From Vanilla planifolia (taxonomy: Eukaryota > Streptophyta > Magnoliopsida > Asparagales > Orchidaceae): a stretch of DNA of 64,000 nucleotides. The stretch lies in NCBI GenBank assembly GCA_023846275.1, contig JAIUJO010000183.1, positions 606,745 through 670,744 of the forward strand, written 5' to 3'. Below the pieces are notes generated by a model that worked only from the letters and a program-made list of their open reading frames with translations, was not told where the DNA came from and searched no databases. Positions 12,729 through 27,099 of this stretch are shown here, one piece after another. Made by a program: the position numbers and the translations under genes. Position 1 is the first letter of the stretch. Every line of letters begins with the position of its first letter.

Positions 12729-15700
12729 TTACATTAGACATCCTTAGTATCTTGGTGTGAAACTTTCTCATATAATTTGCATCATTTCTTCAAATTTTTT
12801 TTTGATTTTGTTCTTTTACAATCGAACTTTAATTACCTTATCATGTGAAATTTATATCATTTTAATTTTTTAAGTTACATTGTTTCAATTTAATTTAATT
12901 TAGTATTGATATATATTTACTTAATATTAACAGGTCATTGGCCCCATATTGATGAAATCTTCTCAAGGAATCATTTAATTTTTAATTTTATAAAATATTT
13001 TATTTTAGAAGTTTCTAACATTGTTTATGAATTATTTTGATATATATTTTATTTGATGATAGAGAATATTATACTTGAACTGCTTAGCTTTTTGGAATGC
13101 AACTTTCTCATATAATTAGTCATTTCATTGAAAGTTTAGGTTTCACTTGTTTATATTATTATGTAACTGTAAATCTCCTCTTATGTTACTTTTAAATTAC
13201 TTGGATTTTTATCATTTTATATTACATTAACTTGTCTCATTTTAGCTAAATATAAATTTTTAAAATATTAAAATAATAATTTGTTTGTATTTTATCTTAT
13301 TTTTTCTATAATTTGTAATATTTGTTAATGAGATTCAATGGAAAAGAAATAAACATCTTTGGACTTGTCCTTATGGGCTTTATCAAATTAAATTTTTATT
13401 TATAAATTTTAAAATACTTTTATTTTGCAAGACTTATGAATATTTTATGAGATATTTTAAATCATATTTGATTTATTGATCAAGAATAATACACTAGATC
13501 TCCTATTAATCTTGATATGCAGATTGCTTTTATAATTTAACTCATTTTCTCAATTTTGTTTGCTTTAATTTTGTCATAGTACTTTGAAGCTGTAATTCTC
13601 CACTCATTTGAACTTTACATTGCTCTAATTTTCTTAAATCATAGTACAAAAATTGATCTTATTTTTAATCTAACTTAAATTTTTAGTTTTTTGAAATAAT
13701 ATTGTTTTATTATTTCCTTTTAATTATTTTGTAATTTATAGTTATTCTTACTAAGGATCAATGAAAACGACACAAATGTAATCAGACTGATCTCGATTAG
13801 CTTTATTTAACTAAATATTAATTTGTTTCATTTTTAAATTTTTAATTTTCCCTTTTCTTTTTGATGCTTTATAAGAAACAATGATTTGTAAGTTATTTCT
13901 TAATCGTGGTCATTACCTATATTTTTTTAGTATCTTGGAGTAAAACATTACTACAAAATTCATCAAGTATTTCAAATTTTTTGCTTTAAATTTTTTATTA
14001 GTACTATAAATTCTTAGTATTTTTCTTTTAATATTAATAATATGTACTTGATATTAAAAAAATAAGTGTTTTGTATTTAGCTTATTTATTTTCATGCTTT
14101 GTAGTATTTCAAAATGAAGTTTGATCAAGATGAAGCATCATTAGATTAACATTAATGTACTCTATCTTATTAAAATTTAATTTTTGATATTTAACTTTAT
14201 TTTATTTTCCAATATTTAGGTGCACTTTGCAAGAAATAATCATCCATACCTTATTAGATGATTGATGTTATTAAACTAGACTCCTTTGTTATCTTGAAAT
14301 ACAACATTCCCCATTCATTTGGTTTTTAAATTGCCTTGCTTTTGTTTATCTCTTTTTTTCTATAAAATTTATTTTGCTAACACCAATACAATATGTTAAC
14401 CTTTTTTATGTTAATTGACTTTTATAGTTCGTAGAAATTCTTTTTTTAAAATGAATCAAATTTCATTTCAATCATCTTAAGGAGAACTTTCTAATTAAAT
14501 ATTTATTTTTGTATTTATAAAATAAATTTTTTTGTGATTTGACCTGCATTAGAAGAATTTTCAAACAATAAAAGATTTGATGATTAAAGATCTTAGCTTG
14601 AACTCATTAATATCTTGGAATCCAACTTTCCCCTATAATTGTTTCACTTCATCAGCAATTTTTTTTTGTTTACTTACTATGAAACTAAGTCACACCTCTC
14701 ATGTGGTTGATATAGGCCTCTAATTTTCAACATTTTTAATATGCTTCATTTTAGCTATGTAATATACTTTCTAAATATAAAAATCATCATCAATAATATT
14801 TCTTCTTATTTAATTTTAAAATTTATAATAATTCCAAAAGAGGAATAATAGAGATGCTATAAACATCATTGGACACTTCCTAGCAAGAACGATAAAATTA
14901 AATACTTAATTTAATATTTTTAAATTTCTTTTAATGTTTCGGTCATGTTTTATGAGATATTTCAAATCATATGTGGTTAGATAATAAATAATATTATGCT
15001 TAATTTTTTTGGTATCATGGAATGTAACATTCTTAAACAATTTATCTAATTTATTACAAGTTTTCTAATTTGGTTATGTTGTTGCACAACTCTAATTCTC
15101 TTATCGTGTGACCGTTATATTCGGTTGATTTGGTTATAATACATTATTTCAATATAACACATTTAGCTTTAATATAAATTTATTTAATATTAAAACAATA
15201 TTTTTTATTATTTATTCTTATTTAATTTTTGTAATTTTTAGTAATCCTAAATGAGATTTGATAGAGATAAAAACTTGTCGTCGGATTGATCTCAACGAGT
15301 TTTATTTAAGTAAATATTATTTTTTGTTATTTTTTAAAATATTTATTTTCTATTAATTTAGCATGCTTTATGAGACATTTTATTTTTGCATAATGTCATG
15401 ATTGGTGATGTTAAACATGATCTCTTTTAGAACTTGGAAAGAAACTTCTTTGTATAATTGATCTCATTTTTTCATACTTTTTATTTTGTTCATGTTTCAA
15501 TATTATGTAATACTAAATGTTATCCCATCTAGCTTATACATTACTTCAATTTTTTTATCTTTCATTTCTTTAATATATCTAATTTTAATATTAATATATT
15601 TTTACTTATTATCATTTTTTTATTTTTTTTATTTAGTGTGGTAATTCATACTATGTCTAAATGATGTCTAATAAAGAAGAAGCAAACATTTGGAATCGTC

Positions 15701-18700
15701 ACAACGAGTAATATCTAACTAAATATTCATTTTTTACATTTTGAAATATTATTTTTTCTAACACTTTTGTAAACTTAATAAAACATTTTTTTTGTACAAG
15801 ATTTGGTGATCAAAGATATCACCCTTAATCTTCATAATTTCTAAGAAATGAGCCTTCACATTTTATTTATCACATTCCATTAGATGTTTCCATCTATTTT
15901 GTTCTGTCGCTATGTAACTATAAATGTCTTTTCATGCATTCCTTATATTTCATCGATTGTCTTTACTTCATCACATCAATTTATCTTATTATAGTTTTAA
16001 TAAGGGTTTACTTCATATTAAAAAAATTAATGCTATTTTTTCCTATTTATATTGATAATGCATCTTAATTTTAAACAAGTTCTAATTAAAATTAAGCAAA
16101 TGTCATTCAACTCAACTCAATGAGGTTTATCAAATTAAAGAATCGTTTTTATATTTTAAATTTGTTGTTTTTTATATTTTGTTACACTTTACTAATAATA
16201 TTTATTAGTGCATTATTAACATTCAAGGATATTAACAATGATCTCCTCGGTATCCTGCAATGCAAACGTTTCATATAATTTGTCCCATTTTCATGAAATC
16301 TTCCTTTTTTGTTTTGTTATATTACTATGTGACTCTTAATTTCCTCATGTGTGACTATTGCATTGTTTTTTTTTTCGTTATTTAATATTATCATGAGTTA
16401 TCTTATTTAAATTTTGAAATACTTTTAAAACATATAAATTAAAAATTTCATATCATTTTTTTTCTTATATTTATTGATAATTCATAGTAATTCGAGATAA
16501 GGTAATAACGAGAATAAATAAATGTCATTAAAACAATCTCAATGAGCTCTATGGACTTAAAAATTTATTTAAATATCTTTCACTAGGTTATTTTCCTAGA
16601 GTTTAATATATTTTGTAAGAAATTGGTATTAGTTTTTTATTTCATGGTCAATGATGTTATGCCCTCTCTCCAATGTACATTAGTAAACATTTTTCTTGCA
16701 TAATTTATCTAATTTCCACAAATAATTCAATTTCATTAACATGTATTACAATGTGACTATAAATCTCCCCTCATGAGTCCTTTATAGCACTTTGGTTTTG
16801 TTTTATTACTTTGCTTCAATTTTTCTAGTTTCAACTACTTTTTAATATTTTATTTCCTAAGACATTTTAATACTTTGCATTGTCAATTGTTTTTTCAAAT
16901 GGACGGTGAGATGTTCTAATTCTTTCATGATTTGATGATGAATGATTATACACATGATCACTTTTGTATCAGGGAATTTAATATTCACATGTAGTTTATC
17001 TTTTTCCTTCATATTTTGCACTTTTGTTTGGTTCTATTATGGTTAACTCCAAATCTTTTGCAATGTGCTGCATACATCACTTTGATTTTGTTATCCTACA
17101 TTGGTTCAATTTCTATAATTTTAGTTCTAATATAAATTTTCTAAAAACTAAAAAATAATAATGTATTATTATTATTGCTCTTTTACATTACTAATTTATG
17201 GTAAGTCTAGACAAAGTCGATCAGGATCTAAGTAATGTTGTTGACCTTTTCTAGATGAGATTTATCAAATAAAATATTTTCTTCTAAATACTCTATTTGA
17301 TAAAATTTTGGCATATTTAGTGAGATATTTTGATTCATAACTTATTTTATACATAATTGTTTTTTAATGGAATTTTACATAAAACTTTATATCATATTTT
17401 TCAAAGTTTTTACTTTTATTTTTAAATATTGCTATGTAATTTTAAATCTCTTATTATGTGACCTATAAATCACTTAATTTATTTTTATTTATCTATATTT
17501 GGCTTTAAAGCATAATATATTTATATTAAAGTAATATTTTACACCTATTTACTTTTGTATTTCTTTGTAATTCTATTTAGGGGTTTAATAAAGATGAAAA
17601 AAAATTTTTTGGACTAGTCATGATTAGTTCTATTAAATTAAATCTTTTTTATATTTTGAAATTGTTTTCTGAGTTTTTGTTAAGTTCTACGAGAAATCTC
17701 AATTTTTGCTAGATGTAATAATCGACAATGCTATCATTGATATCCTTAGCATCAAAGAAAGCCACTTGACCACATAATTTATATTATTTCTAAAAGTTTT
17801 TGGATTGATTTTGTTTTGTTACAGTATAGCTCTAAATCAACTTCATGTTATCCTTAAATCACTTTCTTTTAGTTAAATTATGTTGGTTCAATTTATCTCA
17901 TTTTATTTTTATTATAAATTAATAAAATATTAATGTATGACTTATTATTATTTATGCTTATTCAATTAGGTAATTCACAGTATTCACAACCATTATCTGA
18001 TCAAGACATGAAAAATGCTGATGGATTTTTGTTGATGACCTCAATCCTAATAAATATACATTTTTATAATTTTAAATAATTTAATAATTTATGGTTTTTT
18101 AATACTTTGTAATACAGTTTGATTCTATCTTATTTTAATGATTAATACATTGCCCTTATTCTCCTAAGTACCTAAGAATATTACTTTCTCACATCATTTG
18201 TTCCTATGCATTGATTGAATAATATTATTATTTAACCAAAATCTCCTCTTATGATATTTACATCACTTTGATTTAATTATTCTATTTTGCTTCAACTTAT
18301 CTCGTTTTAGTTTTAATAAATTTATTTAATATTTTGACAATAATTTAATTTTATTGTACTACTTATTTTCTTAATTTGTAGTATTGTGAAACAAGGTATG
18401 ATTAAGATAAAACCAATATTATAATCTTTATCCATTTAAATGTTTCTTTTATTTTTTTAAATATATAATTTCTTTTGCTTTTTCATACTTTGTGGTTCAT
18501 TTTGATCGGCACTTAATTTCATATTGAGAGTATAACACCCAATCTCTTTTGTATCTTTAAATACAATTTTTCACTACATATTATCTCAAATTTTCGAACT
18601 TTCTTGTTTGATTATTTTACAATACAATGTAACTCTAAATTTTATCTTCTGTGAAACTTATGTCTCTATGATTTGGTTCTATTATTTTTCTTCTATTTAA

Positions 18701-19075
18701 CTTATTTTATCTTTATTATATATTTAACTAATATTTAAAAAATAATTTATTATTCTATGAGTTTGTTTATTTTGGTAATTAATTTTAATTCCAAACGAGC
18801 TCTTTTATAGATAATTCAAACTCATTGGACTAATCAAAATATTCATTATATATTTAAAAATTCAATTTTTTATAGATAACTATTTTATTTCAAAAGTTTT
18901 TGTGAACATTATGAGGCATTTTTTAGTCATAGTTTATTCTAAGATCATGGTTGGTAGAATAAATATACTAAGTATATTGTAATTCCTCTTTCCTATAAAT
19001 TTTTCTCATTTCTTTTGATGTTTGAGTATGATTTATTTATGCTAATATGGTACTATAATTCTCCTCTCATGTGTG

Positions 19076-19200
19076 CACTAATATTTATCTTAATTTAGCA
19101 TTGATAAATGTTTTTAAAACTAATATTCATAAACGTTTATTTATGTTATATGTAACACTAATATTTATCTTAATTTAGCATTGATAAATATTTTTAAAAC
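19076..19200 (+). repeat. 80-bp tandem duplication, nearly identical copies
   Basis: A 45-base stretch starting 'cactaatatttatcttaat' at 19076 recurs at 19156 with only one visible mismatch (g/a in 'gataaat.tttt'). The offset is 80 bp. It contrasts with the strongly diverged units around it and marks recent local slippage or unequal exchange. Confidence 0.9.
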
Positions 19201-20284
19201 AATCAATTAATAACTTGTTATTATTTTCGTTTAATTTCATTTGTAATTTGTAGTAACTCTTATTTTTTGCCACATTTGCACATCCTTTATCAAATTAAAT
19301 ATTTATTTTTGCATCTTTAAATAGAACATTCATGTACAATTGGTCTCATTTCTTATAAGTTTTTTATTTGATTTGAATTTATTACTCTACAACTCCAAAT
19401 GTACTCTATCATGATCTTTTAATTGCATTGATTTCATTATTTATGTTTATTTTTTTGTTTACTCATAGAAACTTCTAACGATGTCAAATTGAGATGAAAA
19501 AAACATCATTGGAGTCATGTTTTGACCTTATCCAATTTGATATTTATTTTCTTCTAAAATATCATATTTCTTAAGTTTTGGTATGCTTTATAAGAAATTT
19601 TTTGGTATACGATTAATTGATTGAGGATTTTATATTTTATCTCTTTAACATCTTAGAATACAGCATTTTTATATAATTCTTATCATTTTGTGTAATGGAT
19701 TTCATTAATTCTCCTATATTATTATGAATCTCTGATTCTCCTCACCTTTGACCTTAACATCTATTGGATTTGGTTATGTTACATTAATTGAACTTAGCTA
19801 ATTTAAACTTCATTACATATTTACTAAATATAAATTAAATAAATTTTTAATTTTTACATTTATTTTCTTTGGCAAATTCTTTTAATTCAAAAAGTGGTCT
19901 ACTAGAGTTGAAACTTGTGTAATTTGACTCATTTAAACAAGTTTGATTAAATTAAGTTATTTTTTATATTTTTAAATACTTTTGTATGTTGGAGTTTTGG
20001 TAAGCTTTTCTAAATCATGGAATGCAACTTTCCAATAAAACTATTCCCATTTCTTTAAATATGTCTACATGAATTGGTTATATTAGTACGAAACTTTAAA
20101 TCTACTCTCATGTGGCCATTACATTACGTCAACTCATTTTATAGTATGTGATTTCAATTTCCTTTATTTCCACTTCAAAATATGTTTGCTTATTAAAAAA
20201 TTATTTTAAAATTTATTTTATTTTTATTTACTTTACTAATTCATAACAATAAGTACTTAATGAACTCCAATTGTGGCAAAAAAT

Positions 20285-20315
20285 GTCATTTTGACTCTTT
20301 AAGGAATTATTACAA
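20285..20315. other. Orientation switch F2/R2
   Basis: The forward unit reaches 'ttgtggcaaaaaatgtcattt' (the 'aagatgaaacaaacatt' part of the unit). The sequence then continues as the reverse unit with 'ggaattattacaaattac'. The breakpoint falls close to 20300. Both sides come from the same part of the unit read on opposite strands. Confidence 0.7.
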
Positions 20316-22537
20316 ATTACAAAAGCAAAATAAGCCTAAATATTAAAAAATTATTGTTTCTAATAAAATTAAATATAAACAATAAAATAGAAACATGAGG
20401 AATTGAAAAATATATTGTTAAAAAAAAACAGACGTAAAAATTACAAAGGAGAAAAATTACAATTTCCAAATAATAAAACCAAATGAAAATGCAAACTTTG
20501 AGAAAAAGAAAAACTACATAAAAAAGTTGAAGAGCAAGTTACAAAGGAGGTTCATAGTAGCATTCTTGATCCTCAAGTCTATTATGAGTTAAAATACCTC
20601 ATGGGCCTTAAAAAATATATAAATTTATTTTTAAAATAATGAAAACAAAATTTTGTTCTATTTATTTATTTGAGATGAGTCTAATAACTTTTGTTTTACC
20701 TCTACCAAACTTAGTTTAAAATTCTATGAATTACCAAAGTTGTATTACAAGATACAAATGAAACGAAGTATGAAATCATTCATCATAGAAATAGATACAA
20801 ATAAAAAAGTCTCATAAAGTTTGACATATTAATATAAAAGATACATTTTAGAAATAGAGAGATGAATATTAACATGTAAATAGATCATTGGAATGAGCGC
20901 AATGATGCTTGCTTCATCTCAAAGTGACCTAGTTTGTAATTACTACACATTACAAAATTGAATTAGCACAAATAAAAATTAGTTGCCACTTTAATAATGA
21001 GTAAAAAAATGTTAAATTTGAAAAGAGAGAAATTGAACTAATATAAATAAAATCAAATTGATTTACTATGTACAATTGAGTAGAATTAATGTTACATATT
21101 AATATAAAAAAACCAATGAACTATATCTTATTATGATGAATTTCCAAATAAACTATAGCTTATTTTCTAAAATAATCTGAATATTTATTAAAGCTAAATT
21201 AAGTTAAATTAAAGCAATATAAGAAAATGAAATTCAAGTGATATAAAAACACATATGATTAGAATATAAGAGTTTTATAGTAATATAACCAAATTAAAGT
21301 AAGAACTTATAATAAATTAGACACGATGTGTAGAAAAACTGTGTTGAAGATGATCAAATAAGAAACAAAAGAAGGGCTAAAAAATTTCTGAAATCAAAGA
21401 ACATAAAATCTTTAATAATATTGAATAAAATGTTTGATAGGATAGAGCTCATGGAGGTGAGTCTAACAAAATTTTTTAAGTAACAATTTTAGCTCATTTA
21501 TAATTAAAATAAATTTCTAATGTAAATAATAAAAATAAATAGAAAAATTATTTCATTAATTTTAAGTAAAAATATATTAAAGTTGAAATGAGATAAGTTG
21601 AACCAAAATAATATAACAAAATCAAAGTGATGTAAAATTCACATGAGATGATATTTATAGTTACATAATGATATAATCAATTAAAAGAACCTTTTTTTTA
21701 AAAAAAATGAGATAAATAATATGAGAAAGTTTTGTTCCATTTCACTAAGGTGATCTAGTGCAACATCTCCAATGTTAAATTAGCCATGAATATAAATGTC
21801 TAGTAAAGTACACAATAATATTACAAAAAATGGGAAAAAATAAAAAAATTAATTGAATGGTGCTCATATAGATGAGTAAAACAATGTTGACTTCATTTTA
21901 ATTAGACATTATTTGGAATATTGTGAAAAACAAAAAATAATCATTAAAAAAAGAAATATTATTTTATTATAAAGAAAATATTTATTAATGTCTCTTTTGA
22001 AATAAATTGAAGCAATATAATTTAACCTAATTAAAATGATGTATGTTTCAAAGTAATAAAATAAAATAAAATAAAAATCTAAAGGAAAGAGTCAAACTAT
22101 TTGAGTAAGCTGCACTGGAAAGATACTATGGACATGGATAATAATAACATCAATCATCAGATAAGATCTTTATAAAAATTTGTATTAAAAAGTGCAAAAC
22201 CAAGAGTGTGATAAGTTTAAGTAATGCAATATAACGAAATGAAAGTGACGTGTAGGCCACAAGATTGAAGAATTGAGTTACATAGTAATTAACAAAGTCA
22301 AAGAACAAATTTTGACGAAATAAGATAACATTTTAGAGTAAAAACTCCATGGTTGTATGGGGACCTCAAGCAACGTCTTAATTAGTTTATTGTAGAGCTT
22401 CTCGTGATGAGTCCAACAATGATTGCTATCTTGAAAGGGCCATGTTTGGAATTGCTTTGCATTAGCGAAGTAAATAGGCACAAATTATAATATTTGATAA
22501 TTTTAACACTATATGAATATATTAAAAAACATGAGAG
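20300..22537 (-). repeat. Degenerate ~415-bp satellite, reverse block R2a
   Basis: The top strand is A-rich with reverse-unit landmarks: 'agagctcatggaggtgagtct' near 21446, 'gtaaaattcacatgagatga' near 21630, and 'gtgctcatatagatgagta' near 21860. Register is kept to 'aaaaaacatgagagagata' at about 22537, where a foreign stretch begins. The short open frame at 22278-22481 on the minus strand lies across ordinary repeat sequence and is not annotated as a gene. Confidence 0.85.
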
Positions 22538-22935
22538 AGATATTTATTTAACTTTTTCCATGACTTTCACTCTTTAATATTGGAGGATGACATGAAGAAA
22601 ATCATTCCCTTAAAGTCTTATAATTATTAACTATAAGTGTAGTCATCCCTAAAAACTAAGATAAAATAACCATATTAACAACATCAAGTAATTTTATTGT
22701 AAGGTAAAAATAGAAATATAAAGATTGGTATTATTAAAAAAGGATAAAAATATTATAATTATTGGCATAGTTAACATTTACACCGAAATAAAGAATTATA
22801 ATAATGATTTTTGAATTATTGTTTGTAGGGAACACACTATGTTTGCAATTGAAGTTAAAACGAGTGTGAAAAAATAAAAAATGCAGTTGTTTTTAAAAAT
22901 TTCTTCATAAAAAAATTTTATGTATTAAAAAACTT
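22538..22935. other. ~0.4-kb non-satellite stretch interrupting the array
   Basis: Between 'gagagata' (22537) and 'caaaaaccatagaagataaa' (22936) no unit landmark can be found, whereas both flanks are in the same reverse orientation. About 200-250 bp of the expected unit is missing, so this replaced rather than simply interrupted a unit. I see no terminal repeats, target duplication or open frame that would identify it. It may be a short non-autonomous element or a unit degraded beyond recognition. Confidence 0.45.
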
Positions 22936-25900
22936 TTATTCAAAAACCATAGAAGATAAAACCATTACTAATATAAAAATGATTGTTAAATTTCATATAG
23001 CTTACTGAGATGAGTCCAATAACTTTTGATTAGTCTTGATTGAACCACATTAAGAATTATCAGAAATTACTAAAGAAAATTAGCATAAATAATAGTAAAT
23101 TATTTTTTAATATTAAGTAATTTATATTATAATAGAAGTAATGTAGTTAAACAAAATATGTCAAAAACAATGGACATAAGAAATGAGATTTTGTGCAGCA
23201 TAAAGACATAACAATACTAAAGAGAAACATTGGAAAAAATTAACAAATTAGACTAGAATGTTTACTTCCATGATACAAGGGAGATTGAGGATAAAATCCT
23301 TCATTGTCAAATCATGTATGAATCAAAATGGATTGCGTAGTATGTAAAAAATTTTGACATAACTATTTAAAAAATATAAACACGATCATTTTAATAAACA
23401 TAGCTCTTGAATATGAGTTCAATGATGTTTGTTTCTCTCTATCAAATCTTGTTTGAAATTATTATGAATTACAATAGTAAATATGTATAAAAAAAATAAT
23501 GATATTAAGTAAAAATATATTAAAACTTAAATCTAATAAATAGACGAAATATTATATAATAAAATAAAAGTAATGTATAATTTAAATGACATGAAATTTA
23601 ATGTTACGTAATATTCTATCCAAAATAAAAAGGAAAATTTTGAGCAAATTATACAAATTTTATAACTAAGTTTTTTTTCAAAGTAAAAAAGATATCAAAT
23701 GTAACCTCCTCATTAATCAAATTATTAATAAATAAAAATTCCTCGTTAGACATGATAAAATAAAAAAAAAGAAATTTCAAAATATACAAATGAAAATTGA
23801 TTTAGATAAAGGAGGTGGAGGTCAATTCAATGAATTTTTTCAATATTAATTAAATTTATGCAAAAGCTGAAATGAGTTAAATTTAAATTATGGAATTAAC
23901 CTAAATCAAAGACATGTAAATTTTATAGGTGAGAAGAATTAAAGTTGCATACTAATATAACCAAAAAAAAAGAAAAACAATTTAATAAATGAGATAAATT
24001 ATATGGGAATTAGCTTTTCAAAAACTTAGAAGATTGAGTATAACATCATTGATCATCAAATTAGTGACGAAATAAACTGTCTCATTAAGGTTTACAAAAT
24101 CCTAACTAAAAAAATTAAAAAATATTAAAAATGGATATTTTATTGATAGAGCTCATTAAGACATGTTCAATAATATTTGTTTCATTTCAATCAACCTCAT
24201 TTTAGATTTAATATAAATTTATAGTTTAAATAAACATAAATAGTAATAAATTATCATTTCTTTTAAAATAATAGTCAAAATGAGTCCAATGGCATTTATT
24301 TTTCCTTGATCATGTCACCTAATTATTTAAAAAATATTACAAAGGTAAACAAGAATAAATAATAATCATGTTCTATTTTAATACGAAGTAAATTTATGAT
24401 AAAGTTGAAATATGCTAAATTAAAATAATATGTTATAACAAAATAAAACTAATGAAATCTCTTACGATAAAAGATACAAAGGATATCATCCATAATATTG
24501 TTGTTGTTAAATTTGGTGCCAATTGAAAGTCTCATAATGTCTATCAAACTCATAAAAAAATTTAAAAAAAATCAGAATGATTAATCAATTTAATGTATCT
24601 TATTGAGATGAGTCTAGTAACATTTATTTCATGTCTCAATCATATCGTGATCAAAATTATAATGAATTACTATTTCAATATTAAATAAATATATAGTATA
24701 GCTAAAGTGACATAATTGAAGAAATGTAATATTACCAAATTAGAGTTATGCAAACGACATATGAGAGGAGACTTAAAGTTTGATAGTATTACAAAAAATA
24801 AAAAAAATTAAGAAAAGAGATAAATTGTATAAGATAATTTTCATTCCAAGGTACTTAATAGATTCAGTTTACAATTCTCGTTCATCAAAATAGATTTGAG
24901 AGAAAACGTCTCACAAAGAATAACAAAACCCTAAAGAATACTTTATAATATAAAATCAAAATGTTTAATTGAATAATGCTTCTTGAGATGAGATGAACGA
25001 TGTTAGGTTATCCATCATTAAACACCATTTGGAATTACTATGAATTACCAAAAAAATAAGCATAAGTGATAAAAAATCTTAATATTATGAAGCACTATAT
25101 ATAACCAAATGAAATTGATGTAATGGTCATACAAGAAGAGATTTAGAGTTATATGATAATGTAATCAAATCAAAGAAAAACATTTGAAGAAACTAAGATA
25201 AATTATACTCAAAATTAGTATTCAAAGGCACTTATTAGATCTATGGTAACATCGCAAATCATCAAATCATGTACAGACTATGGCATTTTCAAATTTATGG
25301 AAAAAAGTAAAAAAATAATTTAATAAAAAAATATAAAACTAAACTTTTACGTAGATATTACTAATCGAGAGTCTAATGATATTCTTTCATCTCGATCAGA
25401 ACTCATTTGGAATTACCAAAAATAAGTCAAGCAAACAAGTATAAATAATAATGAAATATTACCTTTATATTAAATAAATTATATTTAAATCGTGATAAGA
25501 TAGATAAATTTAAATAATGTAACAAAATAATGAAAACTAATGTAAACGTTATATGAAAAGATATTTTGAGATACAAAGCCAAAAAAGAAAATTGAAATAA
25601 AATTTAAAAAAAAATAAGATAAAGTTTACACGAAAGTTGATTTCGAAGAATTATAAGACTAAGATCATTAAGTAATGCAAGTATCAAAACTTCTCCTAAA
25701 GGATGAAAATAGTATAGAAAATTAGCTTTAAAAAATTTAAAAATGAATATTTAATTTTTTCAATTAGTCAATTAGAGCCTAATGATGTTTATTCAATCTC
25801 TATTGACCCTCATTTTAAATTAACATCAATTGATGAAATAAATAAGTATAAATAATAATAACAATAAGATTGAACAAATTTTTATGAAAACTAAAATTAA

Positions 25901-26688
25901 AAAGATTGAAGCAATGTATATAAAACCAATTAAAAAACTAGATAAATAGTTCAGGAGAGTTATTTTCTTGGTACTTAGCATATTGAGTGTGACATCCTCA
26001 ATGATTATATTTGGTACAAATCATAATGTATTATAATCTATGTCAAAACCTTATAGACTAAACTATTTAGAAATATAAAACCAATTATTTATTTTATAAA
26101 TGTTGTCTGGATGAGTCAAATGAGATTGTGTTAAAAACCCTAAAAATTAATAAATTATTCTTTTAATGTTAAAAAAAATTATATTAGAGCCATAGTAAGT
26201 TAAAAATAAGCAATATGATGTAACAAAATCAAACACATGTAAAGCTTACATGGGAGGAGAATTAGAATCACATAATAATATAACCTAAATAATGCAAAAA
26301 ACTTTGAAGAAATTGCACAAGTGGTGTGAGAAAATTGCATTCTAAGATACTAAAATGATCACCCAAAAATTGTGACAAAACATTAGGAAATAACAAGCTT
26401 TAAAAATAAAAATGGATGCTTATTTTGATAAAGCATATCGAGATAAGGCTAGTAGCAAATGTTTATCTAGACAACCCATAAATAAAAATAAATTATTATT
26501 TTTGTATTTAGTGAATATACAATAAATCAAAAAAGTGATAAATAGAGGCAATGTAATACATGTAAATCAAAGCACCGTTAGGGACACAACAGTGGAGAAT
26601 TAGAGTTTCAAAATTATTAACCAAATCAAAGCAAAAAATCTAAGGAAATTAAATAAATTAGACAAGAAAGCTACATACTACTATCCCT
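22936..26688 (-). repeat. Degenerate ~415-bp satellite, reverse block R2b
   Basis: The reverse unit resumes at 'caaaaaccatagaagataaaa' and continues with dyad relics at about 23005 ('cttactgagatgagtcc'), 24145, 24600 ('cttattgagatgagtct') and 24985. It stops at 'gacaagaaagctacatac' (about 26688), which is the 'gagaaagttgcattcc' position of the unit. The pararetroviral insert begins there. Confidence 0.87.
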
Positions 26689-27060
26689 TTGTAGTCAAAA
26701 TATCACGTTGTTCTTTTCAATATAATTCCTTAGCTGCCATCACAACAAGACCAATATAAATGAAAAAGTACATATCATTTAACATATTCATATCTACTTA
26801 AATAGTAGATATGGTGACGTTATTGAAGCCTTTTAAAAGGACGATACAAACATGGGCATTCCCTTTATTTGAAAAAATTGAAAAAATCAATTGCGAACCA
26901 TAAAGAAATAGAAGAATATGAATTCCAACTCTTACCATTCAAGGTTTAGTTTGAAAAATTGGAGAAAAGAATTTATGGGTCCAATATCTCTCTAGATACA
27001 AAAAAGATGAACAAGTATAGAAAACAAGAGCAGAGCACTAAGTAGCAACTGTGGATTGCT
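26689..27060 (-). other. Leader-like 3' segment of the pararetrovirus insert
   Basis: This lies just downstream, on the minus strand, of the TATA-like element, and contains the tract 'ctctgctcttgttttc' (about 27036-27021) that could be the start of an RNA leader. A poor match to the start of a tRNA-Met primer-binding site, 'tggtaagag' at 26937-26929, is present but lacks two bases of the canonical core, so I do not call it. No reading frame of note. Confidence 0.25.
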
Positions 27061-27073
27061 ACTATTAAGCGTA

Positions 27074-27085
27074 CTTATTTATAAG
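27074..27085 (-). promoter_or_regulatory. TATA-like element of the pararetrovirus intergenic region
   Basis: The minus strand reads 'cttataaataag' here, within a locally less A+T-biased stretch and at the place where pararetroviruses carry the promoter of their terminally redundant RNA, after RNase H and before the leader. In this composition a TATA-like word has a high chance rate, so the support is mainly positional. Confidence 0.35.
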
Positions 27086-27099
27086 TAGCTTCTCTCCAA

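Larger units (their letters stand above)
12280..20300 (+). repeat. Degenerate ~415-bp satellite, forward block F2
   Basis: Forward unit starts can be followed at roughly 12727, 13065, 13488, 13905, 14263, 14587, 14990, 15405, 15818, 16229 and 16655, and less regularly to 20.3 kb. Most steps are 400-425 bp; shorter steps mark deletions. The block holds two conspicuous recent small duplications, at 12665-12728 and 19076-19200. No gene is seen. Confidence 0.88.

Noticed and set aside
26929-26937. tRNA-Met primer-binding site for the pararetrovirus
   Set aside because: Only 'tggtaagag' is seen; two bases of the canonical core are missing and the remaining similarity is short enough for chance.
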